64,000 nucleotides of DNA, taken from the NCBI GenBank assembly GCA_947628535.1, contig CANRAF010000003.1, positions 1-64,000 of the forward strand, given 5' to 3'. Both the position numbers and the translations under genes were made by a program. Under the pieces are notes generated by a model. The model saw nothing but the letters and a program-made list of their open reading frames with translations. It was not told where the DNA came from and searched no databases. The stretch is from an uncultured Bacilli bacterium (GTDB taxonomy: Bacteria; Bacillota_I; Bacilli_A; RF39; UBA660). Position 1 is the first letter of the stretch. Every line of letters begins with the position of its first letter. Of the stretch, positions 9,077 through 18,689 are shown piece by piece.

Positions 9077-10957
9077 ATGAAAAAAGTGATGATGCTCGCG
9101 GGAATTTTTTCTGTTTTATTATTTGGCATTAATGTTTATGCTACTAATGGTATAAATCTTTCTTTAAGTTGTCCAAGTGAAGTAGAACCAAATTCAAGTT
9201 TTACATGCGGATTATATGCTACAGTAACAGGGAATAATGTTGATAGCTTTAAAATTACTAGTATAAAAGGTGAAGATGGGGTTAAATATATAAGTCATCA
9301 AGTAGATAGTTCTATTGGTAAAACTTCTAATAAAAAGATAGGTACTGTAAATGCAAAATCTAAAAATGTAAGTGGTGGCGGGAGAATAATAATCAAATAT
9401 AAAGCTGAATTTGAAGGTGGTAGTACAAAATATTCAGATGTTGCAAAATATATAGATATAATAAGTTCAGTTAATACTTTAAACTCAATTAAAGTAGATG
9501 GTAAAACAGTTTCTAATTTTTCAAAAACTACTACTAATTATGCTTTAACTACTACTAAATCAAAAGTAAGTATAACTGCTACTAGAACAAGTTCTAAATC
9601 AACTTTAACAGGTACAGGCACTAAAAATTTAAAGTGTGGGAATAATGTTAATGTGTTATCAGTACGTGCAGAAAATGGAAAAGTTAAAAAATATAGTGTA
9701 AATGTAAATAGAAAATGTAGTAATAATGCTTATTTAAAAGGAATTACTATATCTGAAGGAACTTTATCTCCAGCATTTAAAGAAGATGTTTATGATTATA
9801 CAGTTAACGTTGATAAAAACACTAAAACAATAACTGTTACAGGTATCAAAGATGATGCTGCACAAAAGATTACAGGGGAAGTTACTAATAAGAAATTAAC
9901 GTATGGAAAAAATAAAGTTTCTTTAATTGTAACAAGTCAAACAGGAGGAACCAAAACCTATAATATTGTCATAAATAAAAAAGATGATAGGAGTTCTAGC
10001 ACACAACTTAAAAGCCTTACTTTAAGTGAAGGAGATATTGAATTTGATAAAAATGTTTATGAATACGAAACAAAAGTTTTGTATGATGTAAAAAATATTG
10101 TTGTAACAGCACTTCCTGAAGATGAAAAGTCAAAAGTAGAAATAACAGGAAATGAAAATTTAAAGGTTGGAGAAAATATAATTACTATTTTAGTAAAATC
10201 GGAAAAGGGCTCTAAAAGTGAATATAAAATTAAAGTAACAAAATTAGAAGAAGGAGCTACTTTTGGAGACAATGCTAATATTAAAAACATTACTATAAAA
10301 GGATATAAATTTCCTTTTGATTATAATAAATATGACTATAAATTAGTTATTAATAGAGAGAATTCTTTAGATATAAATGTAGTAATGGATGATGAAAGTG
10401 CAACTTATGAGATAAAGGGAAATGAAAATTTAAAAGATGGAAGTGTAATTGAGATAATTACAAAGTCCAACGATGGTAGTTCAAAAACATATACAATTAC
10501 TGTAACTAAATCAAGTTATGCTATATATTATATAATTTCTGGTATTTTAGTAGCTTTAGCAATTTTAATACCAACGTTAGTCTATTTTAAATCAGTTAAA
10601 AAGAAAAAAGAACTTTTAGATGTAAATGGTTATAAAGTAGGAAAAGAATATGAAGAAAAAGATTATTCCAGAAAAGTAATTAGTAATACGAGTGATAATA
10701 CTTTAAATGATTCATCAATTAATACAAATCAGATTAGTCAAAATAGTGGTGATGATAGCAATATAGGTAATATGAATAAATTAGTTTATAGTTCTTTTGA
10801 TTCCATACAAAATTCTAATGTTAATGATAGTAATATGACTCAAGAGCAAGTTATGACAGATAATATAAATCAATCTGTTAATTCATGTCCTAATTGTGGG
10901 AGAGAGCTTTTAGGAACTCCTGATATATGCCCTTATTGCAGTGCAAAATTAAGATAA
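9077..10957 (+). CDS. Signal-peptide surface protein with cadherin-like beta-sandwich repeats, C-terminal TM and cytosolic zinc ribbon
   Basis: Signal peptide; repeated 'L..I.(L)SEG...F....Y.Y...V......I.VT' modules (cadherin-like PF12733 type); TM IYYIISGILVALAILIPTLVYF; terminal CPNCGRELLGTPDICPYC. Confidence 0.75.
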   Translation: MKKVMMLAGIFSVLLFGINVYATNGINLSLSCPSEVEPNSSFTCGLYATVTGNNVDSFKITSIKGEDGVKYISHQVDSSIGKTSNKKIGTVNAKSKNVSGGGRIIIKYKAEFEGGSTKYSDVAKYIDIISSVNTLNSIKVDGKTVSNFSKTTTNYALTTTKSKVSITATRTSSKSTLTGTGTKNLKCGNNVNVLSVRAENGKVKKYSVNVNRKCSNNAYLKGITISEGTLSPAFKEDVYDYTVNVDKNTKTITVTGIKDDAAQKITGEVTNKKLTYGKNKVSLIVTSQTGGTKTYNIVINKKDDRSSSTQLKSLTLSEGDIEFDKNVYEYETKVLYDVKNIVVTALPEDEKSKVEITGNENLKVGENIITILVKSEKGSKSEYKIKVTKLEEGATFGDNANIKNITIKGYKFPFDYNKYDYKLVINRENSLDINVVMDDESATYEIKGNENLKDGSVIEIITKSNDGSSKTYTITVTKSSYAIYYIISGILVALAILIPTLVYFKSVKKKKELLDVNGYKVGKEYEEKDYSRKVISNTSDNTLNDSSINTNQISQNSGDDSNIGNMNKLVYSSFDSIQNSNVNDSNMTQEQVMTDNINQSVNSCPNCGRELLGTPDICPYCSAKLR

Positions 10958-10980
10958 ATTAAAAAATGAGGAGGAGAAAA

Positions 10981-12090
10981 ATGATATATAACAATAAAAA
11001 GAAAGCTATAGTGTTAATAGTAATTATAATTATAATAATATTATGTGGTTTAATAAGTAGTTATTTTATATTTACTAAAGATGATAATAAGGTATCAACA
11101 GAAAAAGTTGAAAATACTCAAAGTAGATATACAAAGGACTATTTGCTTTCAAATAATTATATTAAAGAATTAGATAAAGCATTAACAAATGATCTTGCTT
11201 GTAATTCTGAAAATATAGGTAAGGCTTATATATATTTCAATAATGAAGATGTTTATTTTAAAATATGTACAAAAAATGGTTTAACTAGTGAAAAATTAAA
11301 TGATGATATTCTTGCAAAGGATGTTTATTATAATGAAAAAAGTGATAAAGAAGGTACTCGTATTTGGGAGATAGTTATTTTTGATGATGTAAATGCCTAT
11401 TATTCTTTAATTACTTTAGATTCTAATAGTTATAAATTCAAATATGAAAATCAATTTAATAATTATAAGATAGAAAATATAAAAGCAGTTTATAAATTAG
11501 ATTATGAAAAACCATATTCATATAATAATACAACTAATCAAATTATATTTGAACAAAATAATAATTCTAATCAACTTGTATATTTGTTAGAGGGGATTCC
11601 TATACCAATTAACGATGCAATTCCATATTTTGATTATGTTTGTGTAGATAATAATCCAATATGTATAGACACTAAAATATATATAACAGATGATATGATG
11701 CTCTCGCCATATTATAATATTTATGGAACTTTTAAAACAAATAGTGGCGATAATCTTGTTATAAAAGATGTTTTTACTTCTTTTAAAATAATAGGAGATA
11801 GTGATGTAACAGGTAAATGGGTTAATAGTGATGATTTGAAGTTTGATTATAATATATATGCTTTAGGAAAAGACAATAATCTTTATACTTTAAAACTTAA
11901 TAATAAATTATTAGAGGAACAAAGTATGAAACCTTTTGATTTGCATAAACAAGGTGTTTCTAGTATTGAATACACAAAATCAAGTTTAAGAGAGGGTTTC
12001 AGCAATGTAACTATAAAATATGATGATGGGACTCAGGAAATAATTAGTAGAGTTTTAACTTCAACATTACATGATAGAGAAAATAGTTAA
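10981..12090 (+). CDS. Membrane-anchored extracytoplasmic protein of unknown function
   Basis: Start at 10981 after RBS GAGGAGG; one N-terminal TM followed by a ~330 aa extracytoplasmic domain. Confidence 0.6.
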   Translation: MIYNNKKKAIVLIVIIIIIILCGLISSYFIFTKDDNKVSTEKVENTQSRYTKDYLLSNNYIKELDKALTNDLACNSENIGKAYIYFNNEDVYFKICTKNGLTSEKLNDDILAKDVYYNEKSDKEGTRIWEIVIFDDVNAYYSLITLDSNSYKFKYENQFNNYKIENIKAVYKLDYEKPYSYNNTTNQIIFEQNNNSNQLVYLLEGIPIPINDAIPYFDYVCVDNNPICIDTKIYITDDMMLSPYYNIYGTFKTNSGDNLVIKDVFTSFKIIGDSDVTGKWVNSDDLKFDYNIYALGKDNNLYTLKLNNKLLEEQSMKPFDLHKQGVSSIEYTKSSLREGFSNVTIKYDDGTQEIISRVLTSTLHDRENS

Positions 12091-12122
12091 AAGTACATGG
12101 TTTTATACTATGTACTTTTTTA
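12090..12122 (+). terminator. Rho-independent terminator
   Basis: AAAGTACAT / ATGTACTTT stem with T-run. Confidence 0.8.
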
Positions 12123-12171
12123 AAATATTTTATTAAATTACTAGACATAGTAATATTTTTGTGATATTATT

Positions 12172-12240
12172 AGTAACGTTAAATGAAGCAATCCGCTGAT
12201 GTTTTAAAATTATGATTGTGGTAAGCAAAGGAGGAAATAA
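12172..12240 (+). promoter_or_regulatory. Candidate L19 ribosomal-protein leader
   Basis: Intergenic leader before rplS with CAATCCGCTGATG...GATTGTGGTAAGCAAAGGAGG, resembling the Firmicute L19 leader; structure not computed. Confidence 0.45.
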
Positions 12241-12241
12241 G

Positions 12242-12595
12242 ATGAATTTAGTTGACAAAGTATCGGCTAAACAACTAAAAAGTGATATTCCTGAATTTAG
12301 AGTAGGAGATACTGTTCGTGTAGATGTAAAAATCATCGAAGGGAAAAAAGAACGTATCCAAACATTTGAAGGAATAGTCACAAGCCGTAAAGGTGGAGGA
12401 GTAAGTGAAACATTTACTGTAAGAAAAATTTCTTATGGTGTTGGAGTTGATAGAATATTCCCTATGCATTCTCCAAAAATAGCAAAAATTATTGTTGTTA
12501 AAAAAGGTAAAGTAAGACGTGCTAAACTTAACTTCTTAAAAGATTACGTTGGTCAATACAGAATTAAAGAAAGAGGAAATAAGGAGAATAAATAG
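12242..12595 (+). CDS. rplS: 50S ribosomal protein L19
   Basis: [52 protein letters not shown]; start at 12242 with AGGAGG RBS. Confidence 0.97.
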   Translation: MNLVDKVSAKQLKSDIPEFRVGDTVRVDVKIIEGKKERIQTFEGIVTSRKGGGVSETFTVRKISYGVGVDRIFPMHSPKIAKIIVVKKGKVRRAKLNFLKDYVGQYRIKERGNKENK

Positions 12596-12611
12596 CCTTA
12601 TTTTTTTGAAT

Positions 12612-13121
12612 ATGAAGGAAGAAACTAAAAAAGAAATATTTATATATGCTGCTATAATACTTGTAATTATTTTAATTAGAACATTTATAGTAACACCAGT
12701 AAGAGTAAATGGTACCAGTATGTATTCAACTCTTAAACATGGCGAAATTATGCTTTTAGATAAAATTAATTATACATTTAATAATATTAAAAGATTTGAT
12801 ATTGTAGTAGTAGATACAAGTGATAATAAAATTATAAAAAGGGTTATTGGCCTACCTGGCGAAACATTAAAGTATGAAAATAATATTTTATATATAAATG
12901 GGAAAGAAGTTAAAGAACCATTTTTAAATGAAAAAACAGCAGATTTTGATATAAGAGAACTTGGATATGATAAAATACCTAGTGACTGTTATTTTGTACT
13001 CGGTGATAATAGAGATAATTCAGAAGATAGTAGATATATAGGTTGTATTCCAAAAGATGAAATAAAAGGTAAAACTTCTTTAGTAATATTTCCATTTAAG
13101 AATGCAGGACATAGAGAGTAG
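12612..13121 (+). CDS. lepB: Signal peptidase I
   Basis: VRVNGTSMYSTL catalytic Ser, DIVVVDTSDNKIIKRVIGLPGE catalytic Lys, FVLGDNRDNSEDSRYIG box E; start at 12612. Confidence 0.93.
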   Translation: MKEETKKEIFIYAAIILVIILIRTFIVTPVRVNGTSMYSTLKHGEIMLLDKINYTFNNIKRFDIVVVDTSDNKIIKRVIGLPGETLKYENNILYINGKEVKEPFLNEKTADFDIRELGYDKIPSDCYFVLGDNRDNSEDSRYIGCIPKDEIKGKTSLVIFPFKNAGHRE

Positions 13122-13135
13122 TCTATGTCTTTTTT
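13108..13135 (+). terminator. Rho-independent terminator after lepB
   Basis: GACATAG / CTATGTC stem followed by T7. Confidence 0.75.
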
Positions 13136-13142
13136 TATAAAA

Positions 13143-13166
13143 AAAGAATGAAAGCTTCCATTCTTT
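13143..13166 (-). terminator. Hairpin downstream of the minus-strand DUF2624-like gene
   Basis: AAAGAATG / CATTCTTT stem with A/T flanks between convergent genes. Confidence 0.5.
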
Positions 13167-13185
13167 AGATAATATGTAAAAATTT

Positions 13186-13446
13186 TTAATTTAAAAAATC
13201 TTTATATTCATCGAATAACATTAACATTTGATAATAATTGTCATCACTTATTTTACCCTTTAACATTTTTATATATTTAATAGGATCATCAAATATAACA
13301 TTACAATATTTTTTTATATGATTATAAATTATATCAACTTCTTCATCTGTAACAGAGAAATTATTTTTGTTAATAAATTTATAAATATCTTCTTTGGTTA
13401 TATTTTTAGCATAATTTTTTAAAAATAGTTTTTGCATTTTTCTCAC
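13186..13446 (-). CDS. Small DUF2624 (YqfT)-like protein
   Basis: 86 aa MQKLFLKNYAKNITKEDIYKFINKNNFSVTDEEVDIIYNHIKKYCNVIFDDP..., resembling the DUF2624 pattern. Confidence 0.5.
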   Translation of the reverse strand: MRKMQKLFLKNYAKNITKEDIYKFINKNNFSVTDEEVDIIYNHIKKYCNVIFDDPIKYIKMLKGKISDDNYYQMLMLFDEYKDFLN

Positions 13447-13476
13447 CTATAAAATTATATGTAAGTTTTTAGCAAA

Positions 13477-15573
13477 ATGAAACAAAATAATAATATGAAA
13501 ACAAGAGCAAAAAAGAAATATAAAACTAAATATAAGATGGAACCTTTAAAAGAAGAAAATAGGCGAATGATGATACTATTTATTTTTGTACTTATCTTTT
13601 TTTCTTTGATAATTTTTAGAATTTTATATTTAAATATTTTTATGGCAAATTATTATGACATGAAACTTAATAAAATGTCAGATAATTATGTTTATGGAGA
13701 AAGTGTTCCAAGAGGAAGAATTTTAGATAGAAATGGTAAACTTTTGGCATACAATAAAGCTGTTAAAAGTATTTATTATAAAAGACCAAGTGGAGTATCT
13801 ACAGAAGATGAAGTAAAAACAGCTTATGATATAAGTAAAATACTTTCTCTTGATTATAATAGTATCTTAACTAGAAATTTAAAAGAATTTTATATTTTGA
13901 TAAATAAAGATTATACAGATAAATTAATAACAGATGAAGAATATGAAAAGTTAGAAAATAGAAAACTTACAGAGGATGAAATATATGAACTTAAGATAGA
14001 TAGAATTACTAAAAAAGATTTAAAGACTATGTCTAAAGAAGATAAAAAAGCTGCTTATGTTTATTATTTAATGAATAAAGGATATTTTTATGAAGAAAAA
14101 GAAATAAAAGTTAAAAATGTTACAGATAAAGAATACGCATATTTTTCAGAAAATAGTAAAAAGTTAAATGGTTTTTATAGCAAACTTGAATGGGAAAGAG
14201 TATATCCTTATAAAGATACTTTAGGGATTATTTTAGGAAGTGTTTCAAGTAAAAAAAGTGGAATACCTAAAGAAGAGGCAAAGGAATATTTGGAAAAGGG
14301 ATATAATCTTAATGATCGTGTAGGTATTTCAGGACTTGAAAAATATTATGAAAATATCCTTAGAGGGGAAAAAGCTATTTATAAACTTGGGGATGATGGA
14401 AAATTAACTTTAGTGAAAGAAGGTAAAAAGGGAACAGATATTATGCTTTCTATTGATATAGATTTGCAACTTAAAATAGATAAAATGCTTGAAAGGGAAC
14501 TTATTAGAGCTAAAAGTGAAGCTAATACTCAGTATTTTAATAGAAGTTATGTTATTATAGAAAATCCTTACACTGGAGAAATACTTTCTATGTCTGGTAA
14601 AAAAATAATTAGTGAAAATGGAGAATATAAAGCATACGATAATAGTGAAGGCGCTTTTTTATCTACAGTTACTCCAGGGTCAGTTGTTAAAGGAGCATCT
14701 ATTATGGTGGGATATACAACTGGAGCAATTGACATTGGAACTTATATGCAGGATTCTTGTATTAAACTTTATAATCTTCCTGAAAAATGCTCTTGGAAAA
14801 CTCTTGGATATATTAATGATTTAGATGCGCTTGCTTTTTCTTCTAACGTTTATCAATATAAAATTGCTATGAAAGTTGGAGGATTTGATTATGCTTATGG
14901 GAAAGAACTTAAAATAAATGAAAAAGCTTTTGATACATATCGAAATATGTTTTATAGATTTGGTCTTGGAGTTAAAACAGGAATAGATTATCCTAAAGAA
15001 GAAGATGGTTATAAAAGTGATAATAGAGCAGGTGATCTTCTTATAAATTATGCAATTGGACAATATGATACTTATACACCACTTCAACTTTCTCAGTATG
15101 CTTCAACAATTGCTAATGGTGGGACAAGATATAAAACAAGATTTTTAAAAAAAGTTTTAAATGATAAAGGTGAAGTTTTATATGAAGTAAAACCTACTGC
15201 TCTTAACACTTTAGGAGTTAAGAAAAAATATATTAAAAGAGTAAGATTAGGTTTTAGAAAAGTTTTAGAGTACGGAACTGGTAGTGGTTATATGGATAGC
15301 GCTCCTTATCCATCAGGTAAGACAGGCACAAGTGAATCATTTATAGATTTAGATGGTGATGGAGTAATAGATGCTGAAAGTGTAAGTAATAATTTCATAG
15401 GATATGCTCCTACAAATAAACCTGTAATGACTATAACAGGGGCTTTTCCTGATATTCAAAATCCTAATACTGGAGAGTATAAAAGTTATGCAAATCAAAC
15501 AATAATTTCAAAGGCTACTGACATATTTTTCCATTTATATGATAAAAATGGTAAAAAGATAAATAAAAATTAA
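13477..15573 (+). CDS. Class B penicillin-binding protein (PBP2/MrdA-like transpeptidase)
   Basis: N-terminal TM, PRGRILDRNGKLLAYN, SVVK, SSN and SGKTGTSES motifs. Confidence 0.92.
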   Translation: MKQNNNMKTRAKKKYKTKYKMEPLKEENRRMMILFIFVLIFFSLIIFRILYLNIFMANYYDMKLNKMSDNYVYGESVPRGRILDRNGKLLAYNKAVKSIYYKRPSGVSTEDEVKTAYDISKILSLDYNSILTRNLKEFYILINKDYTDKLITDEEYEKLENRKLTEDEIYELKIDRITKKDLKTMSKEDKKAAYVYYLMNKGYFYEEKEIKVKNVTDKEYAYFSENSKKLNGFYSKLEWERVYPYKDTLGIILGSVSSKKSGIPKEEAKEYLEKGYNLNDRVGISGLEKYYENILRGEKAIYKLGDDGKLTLVKEGKKGTDIMLSIDIDLQLKIDKMLERELIRAKSEANTQYFNRSYVIIENPYTGEILSMSGKKIISENGEYKAYDNSEGAFLSTVTPGSVVKGASIMVGYTTGAIDIGTYMQDSCIKLYNLPEKCSWKTLGYINDLDALAFSSNVYQYKIAMKVGGFDYAYGKELKINEKAFDTYRNMFYRFGLGVKTGIDYPKEEDGYKSDNRAGDLLINYAIGQYDTYTPLQLSQYASTIANGGTRYKTRFLKKVLNDKGEVLYEVKPTALNTLGVKKKYIKRVRLGFRKVLEYGTGSGYMDSAPYPSGKTGTSESFIDLDGDGVIDAESVSNNFIGYAPTNKPVMTITGAFPDIQNPNTGEYKSYANQTIISKATDIFFHLYDKNGKKINKN

Positions 15574-15635
15574 AAAAACTTTTGCATTTTATAAAAAATC
15601 TGTTATAATACTTATGGAAATGAGGAGGGATTAAA

Positions 15636-15800
15636 GTGGCAAAACTTGGAAATAGACAATATAAAACACTTACTTGTACTGTTTGTAAATCTTACAGTTA
15701 TCGTACAGATAAAAATGTAAAGAATTCTCCAGAACGTTTAGAACTTAATAAATACTGTCCTAAATGTAAAAAACATACAAGTTTTAAAGAAGAAAAATAG
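15636..15800 (+). CDS. rpmG: 50S ribosomal protein L33
   Basis: GTG start after [60 protein letters not shown] (two CxxC); below the ORF-track length cut-off. Confidence 0.93.
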   Translation: MAKLGNRQYKTLTCTVCKSYSYRTDKNVKNSPERLELNKYCPKCKKHTSFKEEK

Positions 15801-15815
15801 TAAGTAGGTGAAAAT

Positions 15816-16373
15816 ATGATAAATGTTAACGATTTTAAAAATGGAATGACAATTAAAGTAGAAGGAAATATTTATACTATAATTGAATTCCAACATGTTA
15901 AACCAGGAAAAGGTGCAGCATTTGTTAGAACAAAACTTAAAAATTTAAGAACAGGAGCAACTATTGAATATACTTTTAATTCTGGGGTAAAATGTGAAAC
16001 GGCGAGAATTGAGAGAAAACCTATGCAATATCTTTATAACAGCGGTGATGATTATACTTTTATGAACATGAATGATTATTCACAAGTTGAAATATCTAAA
16101 AGTGTAATTGGAGACGATGTAAAGTATTTGAAAGAAAATCAAGATTTAGATATAACATTTTATGAAGGAGAAGTTCTTGGACTTTCTCTTCCAGATAAAA
16201 TAGAACTTGAAGTAGTTCAAACAGAACCTGGAGTAAAAGGAAATACTACTTCAAGTGCATATAAAGATGCCACTTTAGAAACAGGTTACCAAATTAAGGT
16301 TCCTTTGTTTATTGATCAAGGTGAAAAGGTAATTATATCAACCAAAGATGGTAAATATGTTTCAAGGGCTTAG
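15816..16373 (+). CDS. efp: Elongation factor P
   Basis: INVNDFKNGMTIKVEGNIYTIIEFQHVKPGKGAAFVRTKLKNL and a typical C-terminal domain. Confidence 0.98.
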   Translation: MINVNDFKNGMTIKVEGNIYTIIEFQHVKPGKGAAFVRTKLKNLRTGATIEYTFNSGVKCETARIERKPMQYLYNSGDDYTFMNMNDYSQVEISKSVIGDDVKYLKENQDLDITFYEGEVLGLSLPDKIELEVVQTEPGVKGNTTSSAYKDATLETGYQIKVPLFIDQGEKVIISTKDGKYVSRA

Positions 16374-16411
16374 GCTCTTTTCTTATTCTTAAAAATTAGG
16401 GAGGTTTTGAA

Positions 16412-16780
16412 ATGGAAAAAGAAAGAACAACGCATGAAAATATGTACTATATAGCAGGAAGATCAGAAGGATTTTTTGATATTAGACTATCTACACTTGA
16501 AGATGCTGAACCAAGTGAAATCGAAAGTTATAATGAAGGACTTTTAGATGGAAAGGAAAAAAGAGAATCATTAGATAAAAAAGGTGAAGTAAAAAGAAGA
16601 ATAAATAAAATTCAATACATAAAAATGATGGCTAGAGATATGGCTTTAGGAAAACTTCGTTATAATATTACAAATACAATGCTTTCTGATGAAAATAAAG
16701 AAATTTTTGACATAGGTTTTGAAGAAGGAGAGCGTCAAGTTATTGATACTTTAAAACCAGCTAAAGTACAAAGAAGATAA
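16412..16780 (+). CDS. Hypothetical protein between efp and spoIIIAH
   Basis: Good RBS (GGGAGG), 122 aa, no family recognised. Confidence 0.6.
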   Translation: MEKERTTHENMYYIAGRSEGFFDIRLSTLEDAEPSEIESYNEGLLDGKEKRESLDKKGEVKRRINKIQYIKMMARDMALGKLRYNITNTMLSDENKEIFDIGFEEGERQVIDTLKPAKVQRR

Positions 16781-16855
16781 TAGATATTAAAATAAATATC
16801 TATTTTTTTAATATTTAAAAAATAAAAGCATAGACTTAATCAGGAGGAAAATATT

Positions 16856-17377
16856 ATGATAAATAAACAAGGTCTATGGTTTTTAACATTATTTAGTTTA
16901 ATTCTTGTCTTAAGTATTTACTATATTACGATGCCAAATGAAATTTTTCAAAGTGAAGAAGTAACTGAAAAAGCAGATGTCAAAAATGAAGATAACAAAG
17001 AAGAAAAAGATACAGAAGAAGTCAGCAGTCAAAACACAAGTTATGTTGAAACACTTAAAATAGAACTTGACTCAGAACGTTCTGAAATTCTTAATACACT
17101 TCAGGAAATATTAAATGACAAACAAAAAACTAGTGATGAAAAAAATCAGGCATATGAACAAATGAAAGAAATAAACAATTTAAAAGCAAGTGAAGAAAGA
17201 CTTTCTAGTAAAATCAAAGATGAATATTCACTTGATGCTTATGTAAAACAAGAAGATAATACTGTAGAAGTAGTAATAGATAGTAAAGATCATGATGTAA
17301 AACTTGCTAACAAAATAATGAGAACAATTCAATCAGAATTTGATGAAGCAATGAGTATATCGATAAAATTTTCCTAA
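16856..17377 (+). CDS. spoIIIAH: SpoIIIAH-like stage III sporulation protein
   Basis: MINKQGLWFLTLFSLILVLSIYYITMP N-terminal TM and a C-terminal ring-building-like domain (EEVVSS..., EMKEINNLKASEERLSSKIK...VVIDSKDHDVKLANKIMRTI); located downstream of efp. Confidence 0.85.
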   Translation: MINKQGLWFLTLFSLILVLSIYYITMPNEIFQSEEVTEKADVKNEDNKEEKDTEEVSSQNTSYVETLKIELDSERSEILNTLQEILNDKQKTSDEKNQAYEQMKEINNLKASEERLSSKIKDEYSLDAYVKQEDNTVEVVIDSKDHDVKLANKIMRTIQSEFDEAMSISIKFS

Positions 17378-17396
17378 AACTAGGTTAGTTCCTCTC

Positions 17397-17423
17397 ACAA
17401 AATGAAAAAATCTTCATAAAATA
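17397..17423 (+). promoter_or_regulatory. Candidate sigma-K promoter of gerE
   Basis: AC-N16-CATAAAATA at 17397-17423, matching the B. subtilis sigma-K pattern (AC-N16/17-CATAnnnTA). Confidence 0.6.
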
Positions 17424-17469
17424 ATATGAATAATATAAAACCACCCAAGACTTGAAAGTGAGGGGAAAA

Positions 17470-17679
17470 ATGAAAGTAAAATCAATACTTACCAAAAGGG
17501 AAAGAGAAGTGTTTTTACTTCTAGTTAAAAATAAATCAACAAAAGATATAGCAGAAGAACTTGGAATTAGTGAAAAAACTGTTAGGAATCACATATCAAA
17601 TGTTATGCAAAAGCTAGGAGTTAAAGGAAGGGCTGCAGCAGTTGTAGAACTTCTAAAATTAAATGAAATAACACTTTAG
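17470..17679 (+). CDS. gerE: GerE, LuxR-type late spore transcription regulator
   Basis: LTKREREVFLLLVKNKSTKDIAEELGISEKTVRNHISNVMQKLGVKGRAAAVVELLKLNEI; start at 17470 after GAGGGG. Confidence 0.93.
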   Translation: MKVKSILTKREREVFLLLVKNKSTKDIAEELGISEKTVRNHISNVMQKLGVKGRAAAVVELLKLNEITL

Positions 17680-17705
17680 ACATGTTATAAAAAAACATGT
17701 CTTTT
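17679..17705 (+). terminator. Terminator between gerE and gerM
   Basis: GACATGTT / AACATGTC perfect stem followed by TTTT. Confidence 0.75.
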
Positions 17706-17729
17706 CATATGCTTTTTATGAGGGATGTT

Positions 17730-18641
17730 ATGTTAAAAAAGAAAGCCTTTAATAGAATATTTATTACAACTATTATCTTTTTTATAGTTTTTACTTTATA
17801 TAGTTTAAAAGAAGTAGATAAAAAAGTAGAGGTAAAAACTAATAACGAAAAAAATGAAGAAGTAATTTATACATTAAATGATGACGATTACATATCTAAA
17901 ACAAGTGTTTATGTAAGTAAAGCACTTACTTTAGAAGATAAAATAAGAGAAAAATTAGAAATAATGGTATCTGAAAATAATAAAAATGCACTTCTTCCTA
18001 GTTATTTTAGACCAATTCTTCCAGAAAATACTAGGGTTTTAGATGTAACAGTAGAAGACTCTTTAGTAAAAATAAATTTTTCTAAAGAATTTATGGATGT
18101 TACAGAACTTCAATCAGAGAAAATGATTGAGGCTATAGTTTATACAATAACAGATGAAAATATACTGGGGATTGAGATATATGTAGAAGGTGCTATGCTT
18201 AAATATGTTCCTCATACTAAAAAAGCTCTTCCAACAATTCTAACAAAAGATATAGGGATTAACAAAACATATGAAATCTTTTCAAGTGATGACATTTCAA
18301 AAGTAGTTATGACATATTATGGTAGTGATGAAAATGATTTATATGAAGTACCAGTAACTAAATATGTAAACGATAATAGAGAAAAATTAGAGATAATATT
18401 TGACGAACTTAGTAAGGTTGTTTTAGATAAAAACCTAATAACTCTTTTGGAGGGGATAGAGATAAACGACTATAAAATAACAAATAAAAAAATTAGTGTA
18501 GATATAAGCTCAGAATTAAAAGAAGAAGAACAAAATTTAATATTTACATCACTTTTTAATAATTATGATACAGATCTAATAGAAATTTTAGTGAATGGTG
18601 AAAAAAAATATGAAAAAACTAAAAAAGATATTGAAAATTAA
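17730..18641 (+). CDS. gerM: GerM-domain sporulation/germination protein
   Basis: Two GerM-like domains (LPENTRVLDVTVEDSLVKINFSKEFMD...; VVMTYYGSDENDLYEVPVTKYV...); follows gerE; start at 17730 after GAGGG. Confidence 0.85.
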   Translation: MLKKKAFNRIFITTIIFFIVFTLYSLKEVDKKVEVKTNNEKNEEVIYTLNDDDYISKTSVYVSKALTLEDKIREKLEIMVSENNKNALLPSYFRPILPENTRVLDVTVEDSLVKINFSKEFMDVTELQSEKMIEAIVYTITDENILGIEIYVEGAMLKYVPHTKKALPTILTKDIGINKTYEIFSSDDISKVVMTYYGSDENDLYEVPVTKYVNDNREKLEIIFDELSKVVLDKNLITLLEGIEINDYKITNKKISVDISSELKEEEQNLIFTSLFNNYDTDLIEILVNGEKKYEKTKKDIEN

Positions 18642-18689
18642 ATAGATCTATTGTATAATTAAGTAGCTATTAGTTTATAGCAAAAGTGT

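Noticed and set aside
16811-16838. ATATT-N13-CATAGACT upstream of spoIIIAH as a sigma-E promoter
   Set aside because: The predicted transcription start would fall inside the RBS (16842-16847), so it is unlikely to be functional
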